11,490 bases of DNA from Oscillospiraceae bacterium (GTDB lineage Bacteria > Bacillota > Clostridia > Oscillospirales > Ruminococcaceae). The position numbers were made by a program, and so were the translations under genes. Positions 1 through 7,801 of the stretch are shown here, one piece after another (position 1 is the first letter of the stretch; every line of letters begins with the position of its first letter). The DNA lies in contig JAHHUA010000049.1 in the NCBI GenBank assembly GCA_020024235.1, forward strand, positions 1-11,490, in the 5' to 3' direction. Under the pieces are notes generated by a model. That model worked only from the letters and a program-made list of their open reading frames with translations, was not told the DNA's origin and did no database searches.

Positions 1-326
1 TCTATGGATTGCAAATTATAAAATCAATTCTTACAAATATGTCAGAGGGAACACCTTTTAATAATGTAAGTAAATCTATCAGAAAATTAGCATGGTTAGA
101 GCTTATTTCGGGAGCAATAAATATGTTATTTGAAATTTTAATTCAGTTTATTTCTTATAAACTTTATAATATTCCTAAGCTGCTTGCCAATGAAAATATA
201 CTTGATATTTCATTGGTATATGGGGGAAATGCTAATTTTCTTGTGGTATTTGTCTTTATTCTGCTTTTAAGCTATGTTTTTGAATACGGAGAAAATTTAC
301 AACAGCTCTCCGATGAAACTCTTTAA
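1..326 (+). CDS. DUF2975-family membrane protein, 3' part (5' end outside window)
   Basis: The reading frame is open to the left edge (first full codon at base 3), so this is the C-terminal 107 or so residues of a longer protein; a TTG at 9 is only an internal codon. What is seen: two hydrophobic segments (about residues 28-52 and 76-94 of the visible part), a Pro-Phe pair followed by a short basic stretch, and an ending E-Y-G-x-x-L-Q-x-x-x-D. These features match the C-terminal half of DUF2975 integral membrane proteins, usually about 150-160 residues with four helices. The next gene, 12 bases downstream, is a YozG-like Xre regulator, the usual partner of DUF2975 genes, which supports the call. 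The molecular function of DUF2975 is not known to me. Ends TAA. Confidence 0.8.
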   Translation, partial: YGLQIIKSILTNMSEGTPFNNVSKSIRKLAWLELISGAINMLFEILIQFISYKLYNIPKLLANENILDISLVYGGNANFLVVFVFILLLSYVFEYGENLQQLSDETL

Positions 327-338
327 GGAGGCAATTAA

Positions 339-557
339 ATGCCAATTATACTTAGACTTGACCGTGTTATGGCTGATAGAAAAATAAGTTTGAATGAACT
401 TTCGGAAAAAGTGGGAATTGCCAATGTAAATCTTTCAAAAATAAAAACAGGTAAAGTAAGTGCTATAAGATTTTCTACTTTGGAAGCTATTTGTCAGGCA
501 TTGAATTGTCAGCCCGGAGATATTTTGGAATACAAACCTGAAAATTCCAATAAATAA
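339..557 (+). CDS. YozG-like Cro/C1-type (Xre) transcriptional regulator
   Basis: A 72-residue protein that is almost entirely one helix-turn-helix domain. The HTH lies at about residues 14-40 (L-N-E-L-S-x-K-V-G-I followed by the recognition-helix stretch N-L-S-K-I-K-T-G-K), then helices with L-E-A-I-C-Q-A-L-N-C-Q-P-G-D-I-L, the signature ending of small one-domain Xre regulators such as B. subtilis YozG. It has a strong AAGGAGG at 325-331, seven bases before ATG, overlapping the end of the DUF2975 gene. It is likely a DNA-binding protein that controls its own operon; this is inferred from family behaviour, and no operator is visible because the operon promoter is outside the window. Confidence 0.9.
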   Translation: MPIILRLDRVMADRKISLNELSEKVGIANVNLSKIKTGKVSAIRFSTLEAICQALNCQPGDILEYKPENSNK

Positions 558-572
558 AGGAGCTGTAAAAAT

Positions 573-1190
573 ATGATTTTAATTTCGCAAATTTTAAGTT
601 CAATAATTCAGCTTTTTGTATTTACTTCGATACCTTTTATATGGTACATAATCACAAATAAAAAAATTTCAGGTTTTTTACCATGGATAGGATTAACAAA
701 ATCTGACAATATGCCTGTTAAAATTTCTGTTATTCTGTTTATTATTGTAGCTTTACTTATAACTGTACCCTATTTGTGGCTTTATAATACAAACAGTATT
801 ACTTTAAGCGGACTTCCCTATGAATCATATATTCAAAGCGGTTTTAGTCCTGAAACCATTTCGGTAATTTTACTGTGGGCAGTTGTGCAAACCTCTTTAA
901 CAGAAGAAATTATCTTCAGAGGTTTTTTATATAAACGGTTATCCTATAAATTGGGAGATAAATGGGGAAACCTTATACAAGCTGTAATTTTCGGACTTAT
1001 TCACAGTCCTTCTGCTTTTGGACAGGGATTAATAAAAATTGCCTTAATTGTATTTATCACCGGTACTATTGGATATATTTTGGGGTATATAGTAAATAAA
1101 TCAAAGGGCAGTATTTTATGCAGTTGGCTGTTTCATGCATCAGCAAATATTATTTCACCTGTTTTGGCTTTTGCATTTTTGGTTAAATAA
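573..1190 (+). CDS. CPBP-family intramembrane glutamic endopeptidase (CAAX protease/Abi type)
   Basis: A 205-residue polytopic membrane protein with about six hydrophobic helices. It carries the three CPBP (Abi, Rce1-like) motifs: E111-E112-x-x-x-R116, F140-x-x-x-H144, and H188-x-x-x-N192. In the family the glutamates and histidines form the active site inside the membrane. Bacterial members act in prenyl-protein-like processing, bacteriocin self-immunity or membrane protein turnover; the substrate here is unknown. The start is supported by AAAGGAG at 556-562, and the gene begins 15 bases after the Xre gene, so the three genes are probably one transcript. A terminator follows directly after the TAA. 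Catalytic residues look intact. Confidence 0.88.
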   Translation: MILISQILSSIIQLFVFTSIPFIWYIITNKKISGFLPWIGLTKSDNMPVKISVILFIIVALLITVPYLWLYNTNSITLSGLPYESYIQSGFSPETISVILLWAVVQTSLTEEIIFRGFLYKRLSYKLGDKWGNLIQAVIFGLIHSPSAFGQGLIKIALIVFITGTIGYILGYIVNKSKGSILCSWLFHASANIISPVLAFAFLVK

Positions 1191-1249
1191 AAACTCGTAC
1201 TGTTGGATTTGCTTTAATAAAAAGAAAATCCAACAGTACGGGTTTTTTT
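1191..1249. terminator. Bidirectional intrinsic terminator between convergent operons
   Basis: A 20-bp stem (1191-1210 with 1226-1245, one G-U pair) encloses a 15-base loop. The central 15 bp (1196-1210 with 1226-1240) pair perfectly. A T tract follows on the plus strand (1243-1249), and the A-rich bases at 1185-1193 give a T tract on the minus strand. The hairpin therefore can end both the CPBP operon from the left and the pgsA end of the minus-strand array from the right. Confidence 0.9.
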
Positions 1250-1278
1250 ATGTTATTTGTATTTCATTATTAATTTAT

Positions 1279-1818
1279 TTAACCTTTAAATACTTCCACG
1301 TTATTTTTAATGTAGTTATATCCTGAAAATATTGTGAAAAATACGGTTATGTACATCAAAACCATGCAAGAAACACCCATTGCATTGTATTGTACTGTAA
1401 AGTATAAAAGTTCCAGAGAAATCCAAATCATCTGAGAAATGGTTTTTATTTTACCCCATTTATCAGCTGCGATAACTTTACCGTTACCTGCTGCAATAAG
1501 CCTTATTGATGTAACCAGAAATTCACGGCTTAAAATAACCACCGTAACCCAAACAGGCACACGCAGTTTGGAAGTCAGAGAAATAAGAGCTGCCATAACC
1601 AAAAGCTTATCTGCTAAGGGGTCCATAAGCTTTCCGAAATTGGTGATTAAATTATTTTTTCTGGCAATATAGCCATCCAAAGTATCAGTAAAACAAGCCA
1701 GTATAAACACAATAAATGCAAAAATAAATCTGTTAGGTATAGAATTTATTTCCATAAAAACAAGGAAAAGCGGTATCATAAAAATACGCAAAAGTGTAAG
1801 TTTATTAGGTAAATTCAT
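1279..1818 (-). CDS. pgsA: CDP-diacylglycerol--glycerol-3-phosphate 3-phosphatidyltransferase
   Basis: This integral membrane enzyme transfers the phosphatidyl group of CDP-diacylglycerol to glycerol-3-phosphate, the committed step to phosphatidylglycerol and cardiolipin. The 179-residue length is normal. The full CDP-alcohol phosphotransferase signature is present: D45-x2-D48-G49-x2-A52-R53-x8-G62-x3-D66-x3-D70, which binds the two metal ions and the CDP group. The N-terminus (N-x-P-N-K-L-T-L-L-R-I) is typical of PgsA, and several hydrophobic helices follow. The start has a GGAG eight bases upstream. It is the last gene of the minus-strand array, 20 bases after rimO, and runs into the shared terminator. 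Confidence 0.95.
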   Translation of the reverse strand: MNLPNKLTLLRIFMIPLFLVFMEINSIPNRFIFAFIVFILACFTDTLDGYIARKNNLITNFGKLMDPLADKLLVMAALISLTSKLRVPVWVTVVILSREFLVTSIRLIAAGNGKVIAADKWGKIKTISQMIWISLELLYFTVQYNAMGVSCMVLMYITVFFTIFSGYNYIKNNVEVFKG

Positions 1819-1838
1819 TAAAGCATCTCCAATCTGTA

Positions 1839-3164
1839 TTAAAGAACTTCTTCTCCGATTAAATCATAGCCGTTTACCTGTGTTATTTTAACATTGATTA
1901 TATCCCCTGCATAGTGATCCCGGTCAGTTACAAAATATATTCTTGTGTCCACGTCCGGAGCATCCATATAACTTCTTCCGATCATGGCATCAATTTCCTC
2001 ATCATAACCCTCGACTAAAACTTCCATAGTTTTTCCAATCATTTTCTGTGAAAATTCTTCGGCATTTTCCATTTGAAGTTCCATTATTATATCAGTCCGT
2101 CTTGCTTTTATATCTTCATCAATTTGGTTTTCCATGTCATAGGCAGGTGTACCTTCTTCTCTGGAATATGAAAAACAACCCAGTCTTTCAAATTTAACTT
2201 CCTTGACAAAATTACAAAGTTCGGCAAAATCTTCTTCGGTTTCTCCCGGAAATCCCGCTATAAGAGTGGTGCGGAGAATAACTCCAGGGATTTTAGCTCT
2301 TATTTTTTTCATAAGGTTTACAATACTGTTGTAATCCCCTGCTCTGTTCATGGATTTAAGGACTTTTCCGCTGGCGTGCTGTATGGGAATATCCATATAT
2401 TTGCAAACTTTATCCTCAGCTGCCATAACATCTAAAAGTTCATCGGTAATTCTTTCAGGATAACAGTAAAGTATTCTTATCCAGTGAACCTTCTCAATTT
2501 TTGCAATTTTTCGGATAAGCTCAGCCAGTACCGGCTTTCCGTATAAATCTTCTCCGTATCTGGTGCTGTCCTGAGCTATAATATTAAATTCCTTTACACC
2601 CATTTCAGCTAAATTTTCCACTTCAGCCACAATGCTTTCCATTGTTCTGCTGCGAAATGGACCTCTGATCATAGGAATAGCACAATAAGCACATTTGTTG
2701 TCGCAGCCCTCAGCCACCTTAATATAGGCATAATGAGCAGGTGTGGTGAGAAGTCTTTCACCATCTATTGACAAATCTGTTTTCTCAGAAAATTCAGCTA
2801 TTTTTTCTCCGTTTAATGCTCTTTTAACTATATCTGCTATATCCTTGTTTTTCCCTATTCCCAAAACTACATCAGCTTCGGGAATTTCTTTAGCCATTTC
2901 ATCTCTGTATCTTTCAGAAAGACAGCCGGTAACCAAAACAGCTTTAATATTGGTGTTTTCTTTCATACCGCAAAATTCAAATATTGTTTCGATTGATTCT
3001 CTCTTTGCATCTTCTATAAACCCGCAGGTATTTATTATAACTGCATCACAAAGAGATGGATCAGAACAAATTTCAAACCCTGCTTCCGCTAATTTTCCCA
3101 GCATCAGTTCTCCGTCAACCTGGTTTTTAGCACAACCCAAAGATACCATACCCACTTTTGCCAT
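1839..3164 (-). CDS. rimO: Ribosomal protein uS12 methylthiotransferase RimO
   Basis: A radical SAM enzyme that adds a methylthio group to the conserved aspartate of ribosomal protein uS12. The 441-residue length equals the usual RimO length. Domains in order: an N-terminal UPF0004 domain with cysteines C11, C47 and C81 for one [4Fe-4S] cluster; the radical SAM core with C154-x3-C158-x2-C161 for the second; and a C-terminal TRAM domain from about residue 375. The opening S-L-G-C-A-K-N-Q-V-D separates RimO from its tRNA-acting relative MiaB. I choose the start at 3164 rather than an in-frame ATG 39 bases upstream, because the protein then begins as the family does and AGGAG at 3175-3179 precedes it. 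It begins four bases after the recX stop, so translation is probably coupled. Confidence 0.95.
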   Translation of the reverse strand: MAKVGMVSLGCAKNQVDGELMLGKLAEAGFEICSDPSLCDAVIINTCGFIEDAKRESIETIFEFCGMKENTNIKAVLVTGCLSERYRDEMAKEIPEADVVLGIGKNKDIADIVKRALNGEKIAEFSEKTDLSIDGERLLTTPAHYAYIKVAEGCDNKCAYCAIPMIRGPFRSRTMESIVAEVENLAEMGVKEFNIIAQDSTRYGEDLYGKPVLAELIRKIAKIEKVHWIRILYCYPERITDELLDVMAAEDKVCKYMDIPIQHASGKVLKSMNRAGDYNSIVNLMKKIRAKIPGVILRTTLIAGFPGETEEDFAELCNFVKEVKFERLGCFSYSREEGTPAYDMENQIDEDIKARRTDIIMELQMENAEEFSQKMIGKTMEVLVEGYDEEIDAMIGRSYMDAPDVDTRIYFVTDRDHYAGDIINVKITQVNGYDLIGEEVL

Positions 3165-3168
3165 TATA

Positions 3169-3792
3169 TCAAATCTCCTGTTCTTCATTTTCAATAAATT
3201 CATTTATGGCAGCTTTTATATCGCCGCTTTTGTAGCCCATTCGCATGAGCTTGCCAAACATTTTTTCTTTTTCTTTTCTGTCGTTAAGGTTTGTTCGACA
3301 TTTTTTTTGAAGAATTTCCATTATTTTTTCATATTCTTCCTCATCATCAAACTGTTGTGCCGCTTCATAGGAGGTATCTCTGTCAATGCCTTTTTCTCTT
3401 AAATACATTATTATTCTGTTGGAGCCATACCCTTTTATATTATGAAGATCTCTTGCCATTCTCATAGCATAATCATAATCATTAATAAGCCCCAGTTCCT
3501 CCATTTTATCGGCGGTTTCTCTGCAAATATCCTCTTCACCGTATTTGAGAAGTTTATCTATAAGATTGTTTTTGCTGTAATCCTTTGCGGATAAAAGTTT
3601 AATAGCTCTGTCCCTGGTAATTTTTCTCTCCGATTCTTTTCTTAGTTCCTCAAGCTTTGTTTGGGGGATTTCTTCATTAATTCTTATATTGGAAAGAACA
3701 AATACCTCCACATGGAGTACACAGTAAAATTCATTATCTATAAATATGGAATATCTGCCTTTTTTTGTTTTTTCAATATTTGTTACAAGCAT
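3169..3792 (-). CDS. recX: RecA modulator RecX
   Basis: A 207-residue RecX/OraA family protein. RecX binds RecA filaments and limits or remodels their activity in recombination and SOS induction. Visible family features are repeated three-helix units with A-x-x-L-L-S-A-x-D-Y-S, the G-L-I-N-D-x-x-Y-A segment, K-G-Y-G-S-N-R-I, and a C-terminal K-L-M-R-M-G-Y. An N-terminal beta-rich extension of about 60 residues is common in Firmicute members. The gene follows recA by nine bases. There is no good Shine-Dalgarno sequence before its ATG, only a GAAGAA run inside the recA tail. This suggests low expression by coupling to recA, fitting an inhibitor needed in small amounts (inference). Confidence 0.93.
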   Translation of the reverse strand: MLVTNIEKTKKGRYSIFIDNEFYCVLHVEVFVLSNIRINEEIPQTKLEELRKESERKITRDRAIKLLSAKDYSKNNLIDKLLKYGEEDICRETADKMEELGLINDYDYAMRMARDLHNIKGYGSNRIIMYLREKGIDRDTSYEAAQQFDDEEEYEKIMEILQKKCRTNLNDRKEKEKMFGKLMRMGYKSGDIKAAINEFIENEEQEI

Positions 3793-3801
3793 ATACTAAA
3801 A

Positions 3802-4917
3802 TTATTCTTCAAAAATTTCTTCTGTTTCAGTTTCTGTATCAATTTCTTCTGTTTCGTCCTCATCAACTTCCACTGTAACATCAGTCTTTTTAGCACCTTT
3901 GACAGCTTTTTTTACGGTTTTAGGCATACTGATAAGCCTGTCTGCCTGTTCAGCCACTTTTGCCGCAATTTCCTCAGCCAATTCGGGATTATTTTTCAGG
4001 TATTCTCTTACATTATCTCTGCCCTGACCCAGTTTGTTTCCATTATAGCTAAACCATGAACCGCTTTTGTTGATAATGTCAAGTTTGCTGCCCAAATCCA
4101 CAATTTCTCCGTAACGGGAAATACCACTGCCATACATAATATCAAATTCAGCTTCTCTGAAAGGAGGAGCTACTTTATTTTTTACTACCTTAACTTTGGT
4201 TCTGTTGCCGACAATTTCTCCGCCCACTTTAATTTGTTCGCTTCTTCTTACATCAAGTCTTACAGAAGAATAAAATTTAAGTGCACGGCCACCGGGGGTA
4301 GTTTCGGGATTTCCATACATAACACCGATTTTTTCACGGAGCTGGTTTATAAAAATAGCCACTGTATTTGACTTTCCTATAGCACCTGTAAGTTTTCTCA
4401 GTGCCTGGGACATAAGTCTTGCCTGAACACCCACATAGGAATCCCCTATTTCGCCTTCAATTTCGGCTTTTGTAACCATAGCCGCAACAGAGTCTACAAC
4501 TACAACATCAATAGCTCCTGAACGAACCAAAGCCTCTGCTATTTCAAGTGCCTGTTCACCTGTATCAGGCTGTGAAACCAAAAGTGAATCAATATCAACC
4601 CCCAGTGCTGCTGCATAAACAGGGTCAAGAGCGTGTTCTACATCAATAAATACAGCTTCTCCGCCCTTTTTTTGAGCTTGTGCAACTATATGCAAAGCTA
4701 CTGTAGTTTTACCGGAACTTTCAGGGCCGTATATTTCTACAATTCTTCCTTTTGGTACACCGCCTATACCCAAAGCAATATCCAATGACAAAGAACCGGT
4801 GGGAATTGCCTCAACATTTAAAGTGGAATGTTGTCCGAGTTTCATTACGGCACCTTTGCCAAACTGTTTTTCAATTTGTGATAAAGCTGTTTCCAATGCT
4901 TTTTGTTTATCTGTCAT
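3802..4917 (-). CDS. recA: Recombinase RecA
   Basis: This ATP-dependent strand-exchange protein forms filaments on single-stranded DNA, drives homologous recombination, and triggers LexA self-cleavage. The 371-residue sequence shows Walker A at 64-72 (G-P-E-S-S-G-K-T-T), Walker B ending at D142, the MAW motif E66-centred region, and the DNA-binding loop L2 near 191-213 (N-Q-L-R-E-K-I-G-V...P-G-G-R). The C-terminal tail from about 349 is very acidic with Thr-Glu repeats, as in many RecA proteins where it tempers activity. I choose the ATG at 4917 because GGAGG lies seven bases before it; the longer reading to 4944 would translate that ribosome binding site. recX follows after nine bases. Confidence 0.98.
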   Translation of the reverse strand: MTDKQKALETALSQIEKQFGKGAVMKLGQHSTLNVEAIPTGSLSLDIALGIGGVPKGRIVEIYGPESSGKTTVALHIVAQAQKKGGEAVFIDVEHALDPVYAAALGVDIDSLLVSQPDTGEQALEIAEALVRSGAIDVVVVDSVAAMVTKAEIEGEIGDSYVGVQARLMSQALRKLTGAIGKSNTVAIFINQLREKIGVMYGNPETTPGGRALKFYSSVRLDVRRSEQIKVGGEIVGNRTKVKVVKNKVAPPFREAEFDIMYGSGISRYGEIVDLGSKLDIINKSGSWFSYNGNKLGQGRDNVREYLKNNPELAEEIAAKVAEQADRLISMPKTVKKAVKGAKKTDVTVEVDEDETEEIDTETETEEIFEE

Positions 4918-4924
4918 AATTTTT

Positions 4925-4929
4925 CCTCC
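4925..4929 (-). promoter_or_regulatory. Ribosome binding site that fixes the recA start
   Basis: GGAGG on the minus strand, seven bases before ATG at 4917. It decides against the in-frame ATG at 4944, whose codons would read through this site. Confidence 0.85.
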
Positions 4930-4955
4930 ATATATTAACTTCATATTTAACTTAT

Positions 4956-4964
4956 GTTATATCA
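4956..4964 (-). promoter_or_regulatory. Possible extended -10 element of an internal recA promoter
   Basis: On the minus strand TGATATAAC reads as an extended -10 (TGn followed by TATAAC), overlapping the stop codon of the upstream lipoprotein gene. It would start a transcript about 30 bases before the recA ATG. No -35 box resembling TTGACA is seen 16-18 bases upstream, so this rests on the -10 alone and may be chance in AT-rich DNA. Confidence 0.25.
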
Positions 4965-7767
4965 GCATATCCAAAATCGCATTTGCTATGGCAGAAGCTG
5001 TTTTGTAAGTGCTGATAGGTTCCAAAATTTTATTGTATTCATTTGGGTTTGACAAATATCCGTTTTTTAAGGTAACGGAAGGACAGGCAGTTATCTGCAT
5101 AACCAAATCCTCTTTTTCAATGGGTTCATTTATACGTCTTCCTGTGCTTACCTTCATACTGTTGGTGAGAATATCGGCAAAATCCTGCCACGATTTATTG
5201 CTGTATTCCACAGTTGAACCATATACATTTAAGCGGTCCTCATTGTTTTTTATGTGGTTATGTGCTACGGAAATAAAGAAATCCGCATTTGACTGAGTGG
5301 CAGAAGTCATTCTTTCCAAATTTCCCAGATACTTATTGTCATATCGGGAAAGCACCACATTAGCTCCCATAGCCTCCAGAAGTTCTTTGGTTTTTAATGC
5401 AATGTTCAGATTTATTTCCGCTTCATGCAATCCATAGTTTTCCATTATATTCAGTGTGTCAAATTCAGTATCAACACAGGCCGGATCAATATAAACAGAA
5501 ACATTTTCCAAGGGCTTTGCTGTTTTTTCGGAAAGCTTTGGCTTAAATTTGAAATAAATCTTTAAATTTTGGTGATTTTCTCCATAGTATTTGTAATTAT
5601 ATCCCCAAGGATCCACATCATCTTTGAATATAAACTGAAGCTGATAGGTATCCTCGTCAATTTTAAGTTTAATAATATTTTTAAACTGCTGTGTATTGGA
5701 TGGGATAATATCCGGCAAAGTTTTTGTATTGTAAAAAGTAAAAATTATTGAGTTATCTGTCATTTTTGTTTTTATATTTGCCGCATTATTTCCCATTATA
5801 TTAACAGTTTCGCCCTTGGGGTCGTTTTCTGTGGTATAAGATGTGTATGAGGCTTCTATTCTAGGTGTACCGCTTATAATCTTTACAGAGTTTTTCTTTA
5901 TAAATCCACCTGATTTAAGCTCATAAAAATCTTCTGTATCAGCTATTACATAATCGGTTGCACCCATTTTCATTGTGTAAAGACTGGGACTTTCTTCATC
6001 CGGTTCACTGTAAACATATGCCATATAATCATCTACTTTTACAGCTTTTGACGCTTTTGCACCTGCTATAAAAAGATTTCCCTGTGATCTTGAAACATTT
6101 ATCTTTCCGTTGTATGTCATTGCATATGAGATTTTTCCCATATCAGTTACAGACAAAGGAGGGATTTCGTCATCTATAGTCATATATCCCTCAAAAAGTG
6201 CAGGAAGACCTTCTTCGACTTCATCTGACTGTTCCAACACTATACTGTGTTTTTGCAAAGTTGCAGTAACCGTACTGCCGGAAGGTGCCACACAGCTGAG
6301 AGTTATAATATGACCGCTGTCAATCATTTGGGATTTATTTGGATATGTAGTTTCAGGCACAATTGATGAAATTTTTTTATCATAGTCAATGCTGACTTTA
6401 CCTTCTTTGTATATTCTTATGGTGGAATAGGAATTTCCCTGTCTGAACATAAAGATATTCACATCATCTTTTACCGGAAGGTTTATTCCGAAAATACCGT
6501 TTGGCATTACATTGTCTATTTTTTTATTATTCAGAAAAAGAGGTTTTTTTGGATTACAGGTTCCTGTTACATAGACATAATTTTTATCGGTATTTACTAC
6601 ACCTGATCTTACAAAATTCACCTTCAGCTTATTGTCTATTTTATAGTCATAGTCAGTAGTTTTTATATCATTTACAAACAATGTGGATAAAGAATTTTGA
6701 ATATCGGTAAATTTATTTACAAGAGATGTATAATCGTCAATTATAACCCCCCGTATACCCATGTTTTCATTGATAATAGCCTGGCAGTTAAGTTCAAATC
6801 TGTTTGCACAAAAACTGTTTTCTTTGGTGGGGGCAAAAATTCTGTAAGCATTATTTATGGTTATCATAGGAACGGAATATTTTGAAACAATTTTATACCA
6901 GTCTTTTACTGTTTTCTCATAACCTTCATCTGTAGTTTGATTAATCCTTGGAATAACCGTATCAATAGCCATATTTTCCAGCAAATTTAAAGCAATGCTT
7001 TGGTATATTTCATGATTTTCACTGCTGTCATCGAAAATTGCTCCTACTATGGCATCAGATTTCACACTTTCTATTTCATTTTTTATATAACTGAACTGTT
7101 TAATCCAAAAGTCATTCATTTTTTGAAACTGACTGTAGGGGCCAAGTTCAAATTCTTTTAAAACAATGCCTTCTACCTGATATTTTTTTACAAATTCCTT
7201 TGACATATCTGCGGCATATTTCATGACATTTTCATTAGGCAAAAAATATGCTTCATCATCATATATAAAAACATTGTCATTTAAAATTTTATATTTTTCT
7301 TTAAGCAAATTAATTTTTGATGTATCACCTATTTTATAGGGATTTATTACCACATAAACATCCATACCATATTGGTCTGCCTGTTGTTTTATAAGTTTAA
7401 GGGGGTCTGTCCTGTATCTTATATCTTTTTCCGTTCTTAAAAAACTGCTTTCCGGACAGCTTTTTATAAAACACATAGACTGAAACTCATTTACTGCTTC
7501 ATAAAAAATAGTATTAATTCCTATTTCATGGAGATGTTTTACAGTGTTCTGCACATAATTTTGCATCTCACTGTTAAGAAGATTTTTCTTATATGGAAAA
7601 TCATTTGATGAAATAGTATTCATCATAACTGCCTGTACTGCACTGCTTCGTTTAATTTTTGTTCCCTCCGGCAACAGAGGTTTAACAGGTTTTAAACAAG
7701 CTGATGAAAGTAACACAGACATAGAGAATACTAAAACAATGGCTGTTAATTTTTTAAAAAAATTCAT
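4957..7767 (-). CDS. Lipoprotein with GHL10-like, SH3-like and degenerate amidase_3 domains
   Basis: A predicted 936-residue exported protein. Residues 1-24 look like a lipoprotein signal: basic start, hydrophobic core, then L-L-S-S-A-C24. Residues about 42-365 resemble the GHL10/DUF187 glycoside-hydrolase-like barrel (G-I-N-T near 83, D-P-L at 121-123, I-N-P-Y-K at 141-145, then W-Y-K-I-V). Beta-rich linkers follow; about 575-631 looks like a bacterial SH3 domain; 635-745 resembles an AMIN-like beta domain; 755-936 matches amidase_3 (N-acetylmuramoyl-L-alanine amidase). Key residues are altered. The D-P-G-H-G-G zinc motif reads D761-P-A-C-V-D. The second zinc His of F-I-S-I-H is Ala835, with His at 836 and 838. 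The catalytic Glu is Lys901. Only Glu782 is kept. GHL10 D-D-Y reads K204-E-F. Start 7767 is chosen because the signal peptide begins there and AAAGGAAG precedes it. Binding rather than hydrolysis is inferred. Confidence 0.8.
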   Translation of the reverse strand: MNFFKKLTAIVLVFSMSVLLSSACLKPVKPLLPEGTKIKRSSAVQAVMMNTISSNDFPYKKNLLNSEMQNYVQNTVKHLHEIGINTIFYEAVNEFQSMCFIKSCPESSFLRTEKDIRYRTDPLKLIKQQADQYGMDVYVVINPYKIGDTSKINLLKEKYKILNDNVFIYDDEAYFLPNENVMKYAADMSKEFVKKYQVEGIVLKEFELGPYSQFQKMNDFWIKQFSYIKNEIESVKSDAIVGAIFDDSSENHEIYQSIALNLLENMAIDTVIPRINQTTDEGYEKTVKDWYKIVSKYSVPMITINNAYRIFAPTKENSFCANRFELNCQAIINENMGIRGVIIDDYTSLVNKFTDIQNSLSTLFVNDIKTTDYDYKIDNKLKVNFVRSGVVNTDKNYVYVTGTCNPKKPLFLNNKKIDNVMPNGIFGINLPVKDDVNIFMFRQGNSYSTIRIYKEGKVSIDYDKKISSIVPETTYPNKSQMIDSGHIITLSCVAPSGSTVTATLQKHSIVLEQSDEVEEGLPALFEGYMTIDDEIPPLSVTDMGKISYAMTYNGKINVSRSQGNLFIAGAKASKAVKVDDYMAYVYSEPDEESPSLYTMKMGATDYVIADTEDFYELKSGGFIKKNSVKIISGTPRIEASYTSYTTENDPKGETVNIMGNNAANIKTKMTDNSIIFTFYNTKTLPDIIPSNTQQFKNIIKLKIDEDTYQLQFIFKDDVDPWGYNYKYYGENHQNLKIYFKFKPKLSEKTAKPLENVSVYIDPACVDTEFDTLNIMENYGLHEAEINLNIALKTKELLEAMGANVVLSRYDNKYLGNLERMTSATQSNADFFISVAHNHIKNNEDRLNVYGSTVEYSNKSWQDFADILTNSMKVSTGRRINEPIEKEDLVMQITACPSVTLKNGYLSNPNEYNKILEPISTYKTASAIANAILDMLI

Positions 7768-7774
7768 ATTTTTA

Positions 7775-7782
7775 CTTCCTTT
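7775..7782 (-). promoter_or_regulatory. Ribosome binding site fixing the lipoprotein start
   Basis: AAAGGAAG on the minus strand, seven bases before ATG at 7767. It supports starting at the signal peptide rather than at the in-frame ATG at 7827, which would overlap the upstream gene and add 20 polar residues before the signal sequence. Confidence 0.75.
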
Positions 7783-7801
7783 AGATAAAAAGCTGTTATT
7801 T

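Noticed and set aside
2743..3402. Long open frame (219 codons) on the plus strand
   Set aside because: It lies antisense over rimO and recX, which are certain genes; the product is unlike any family, and low-GC codon bias readily leaves antisense frames open.
4918..4944. Longer RecA beginning at 4944
   Set aside because: The extra nine codons include the GGAGG ribosome binding site and are absent from RecA families.
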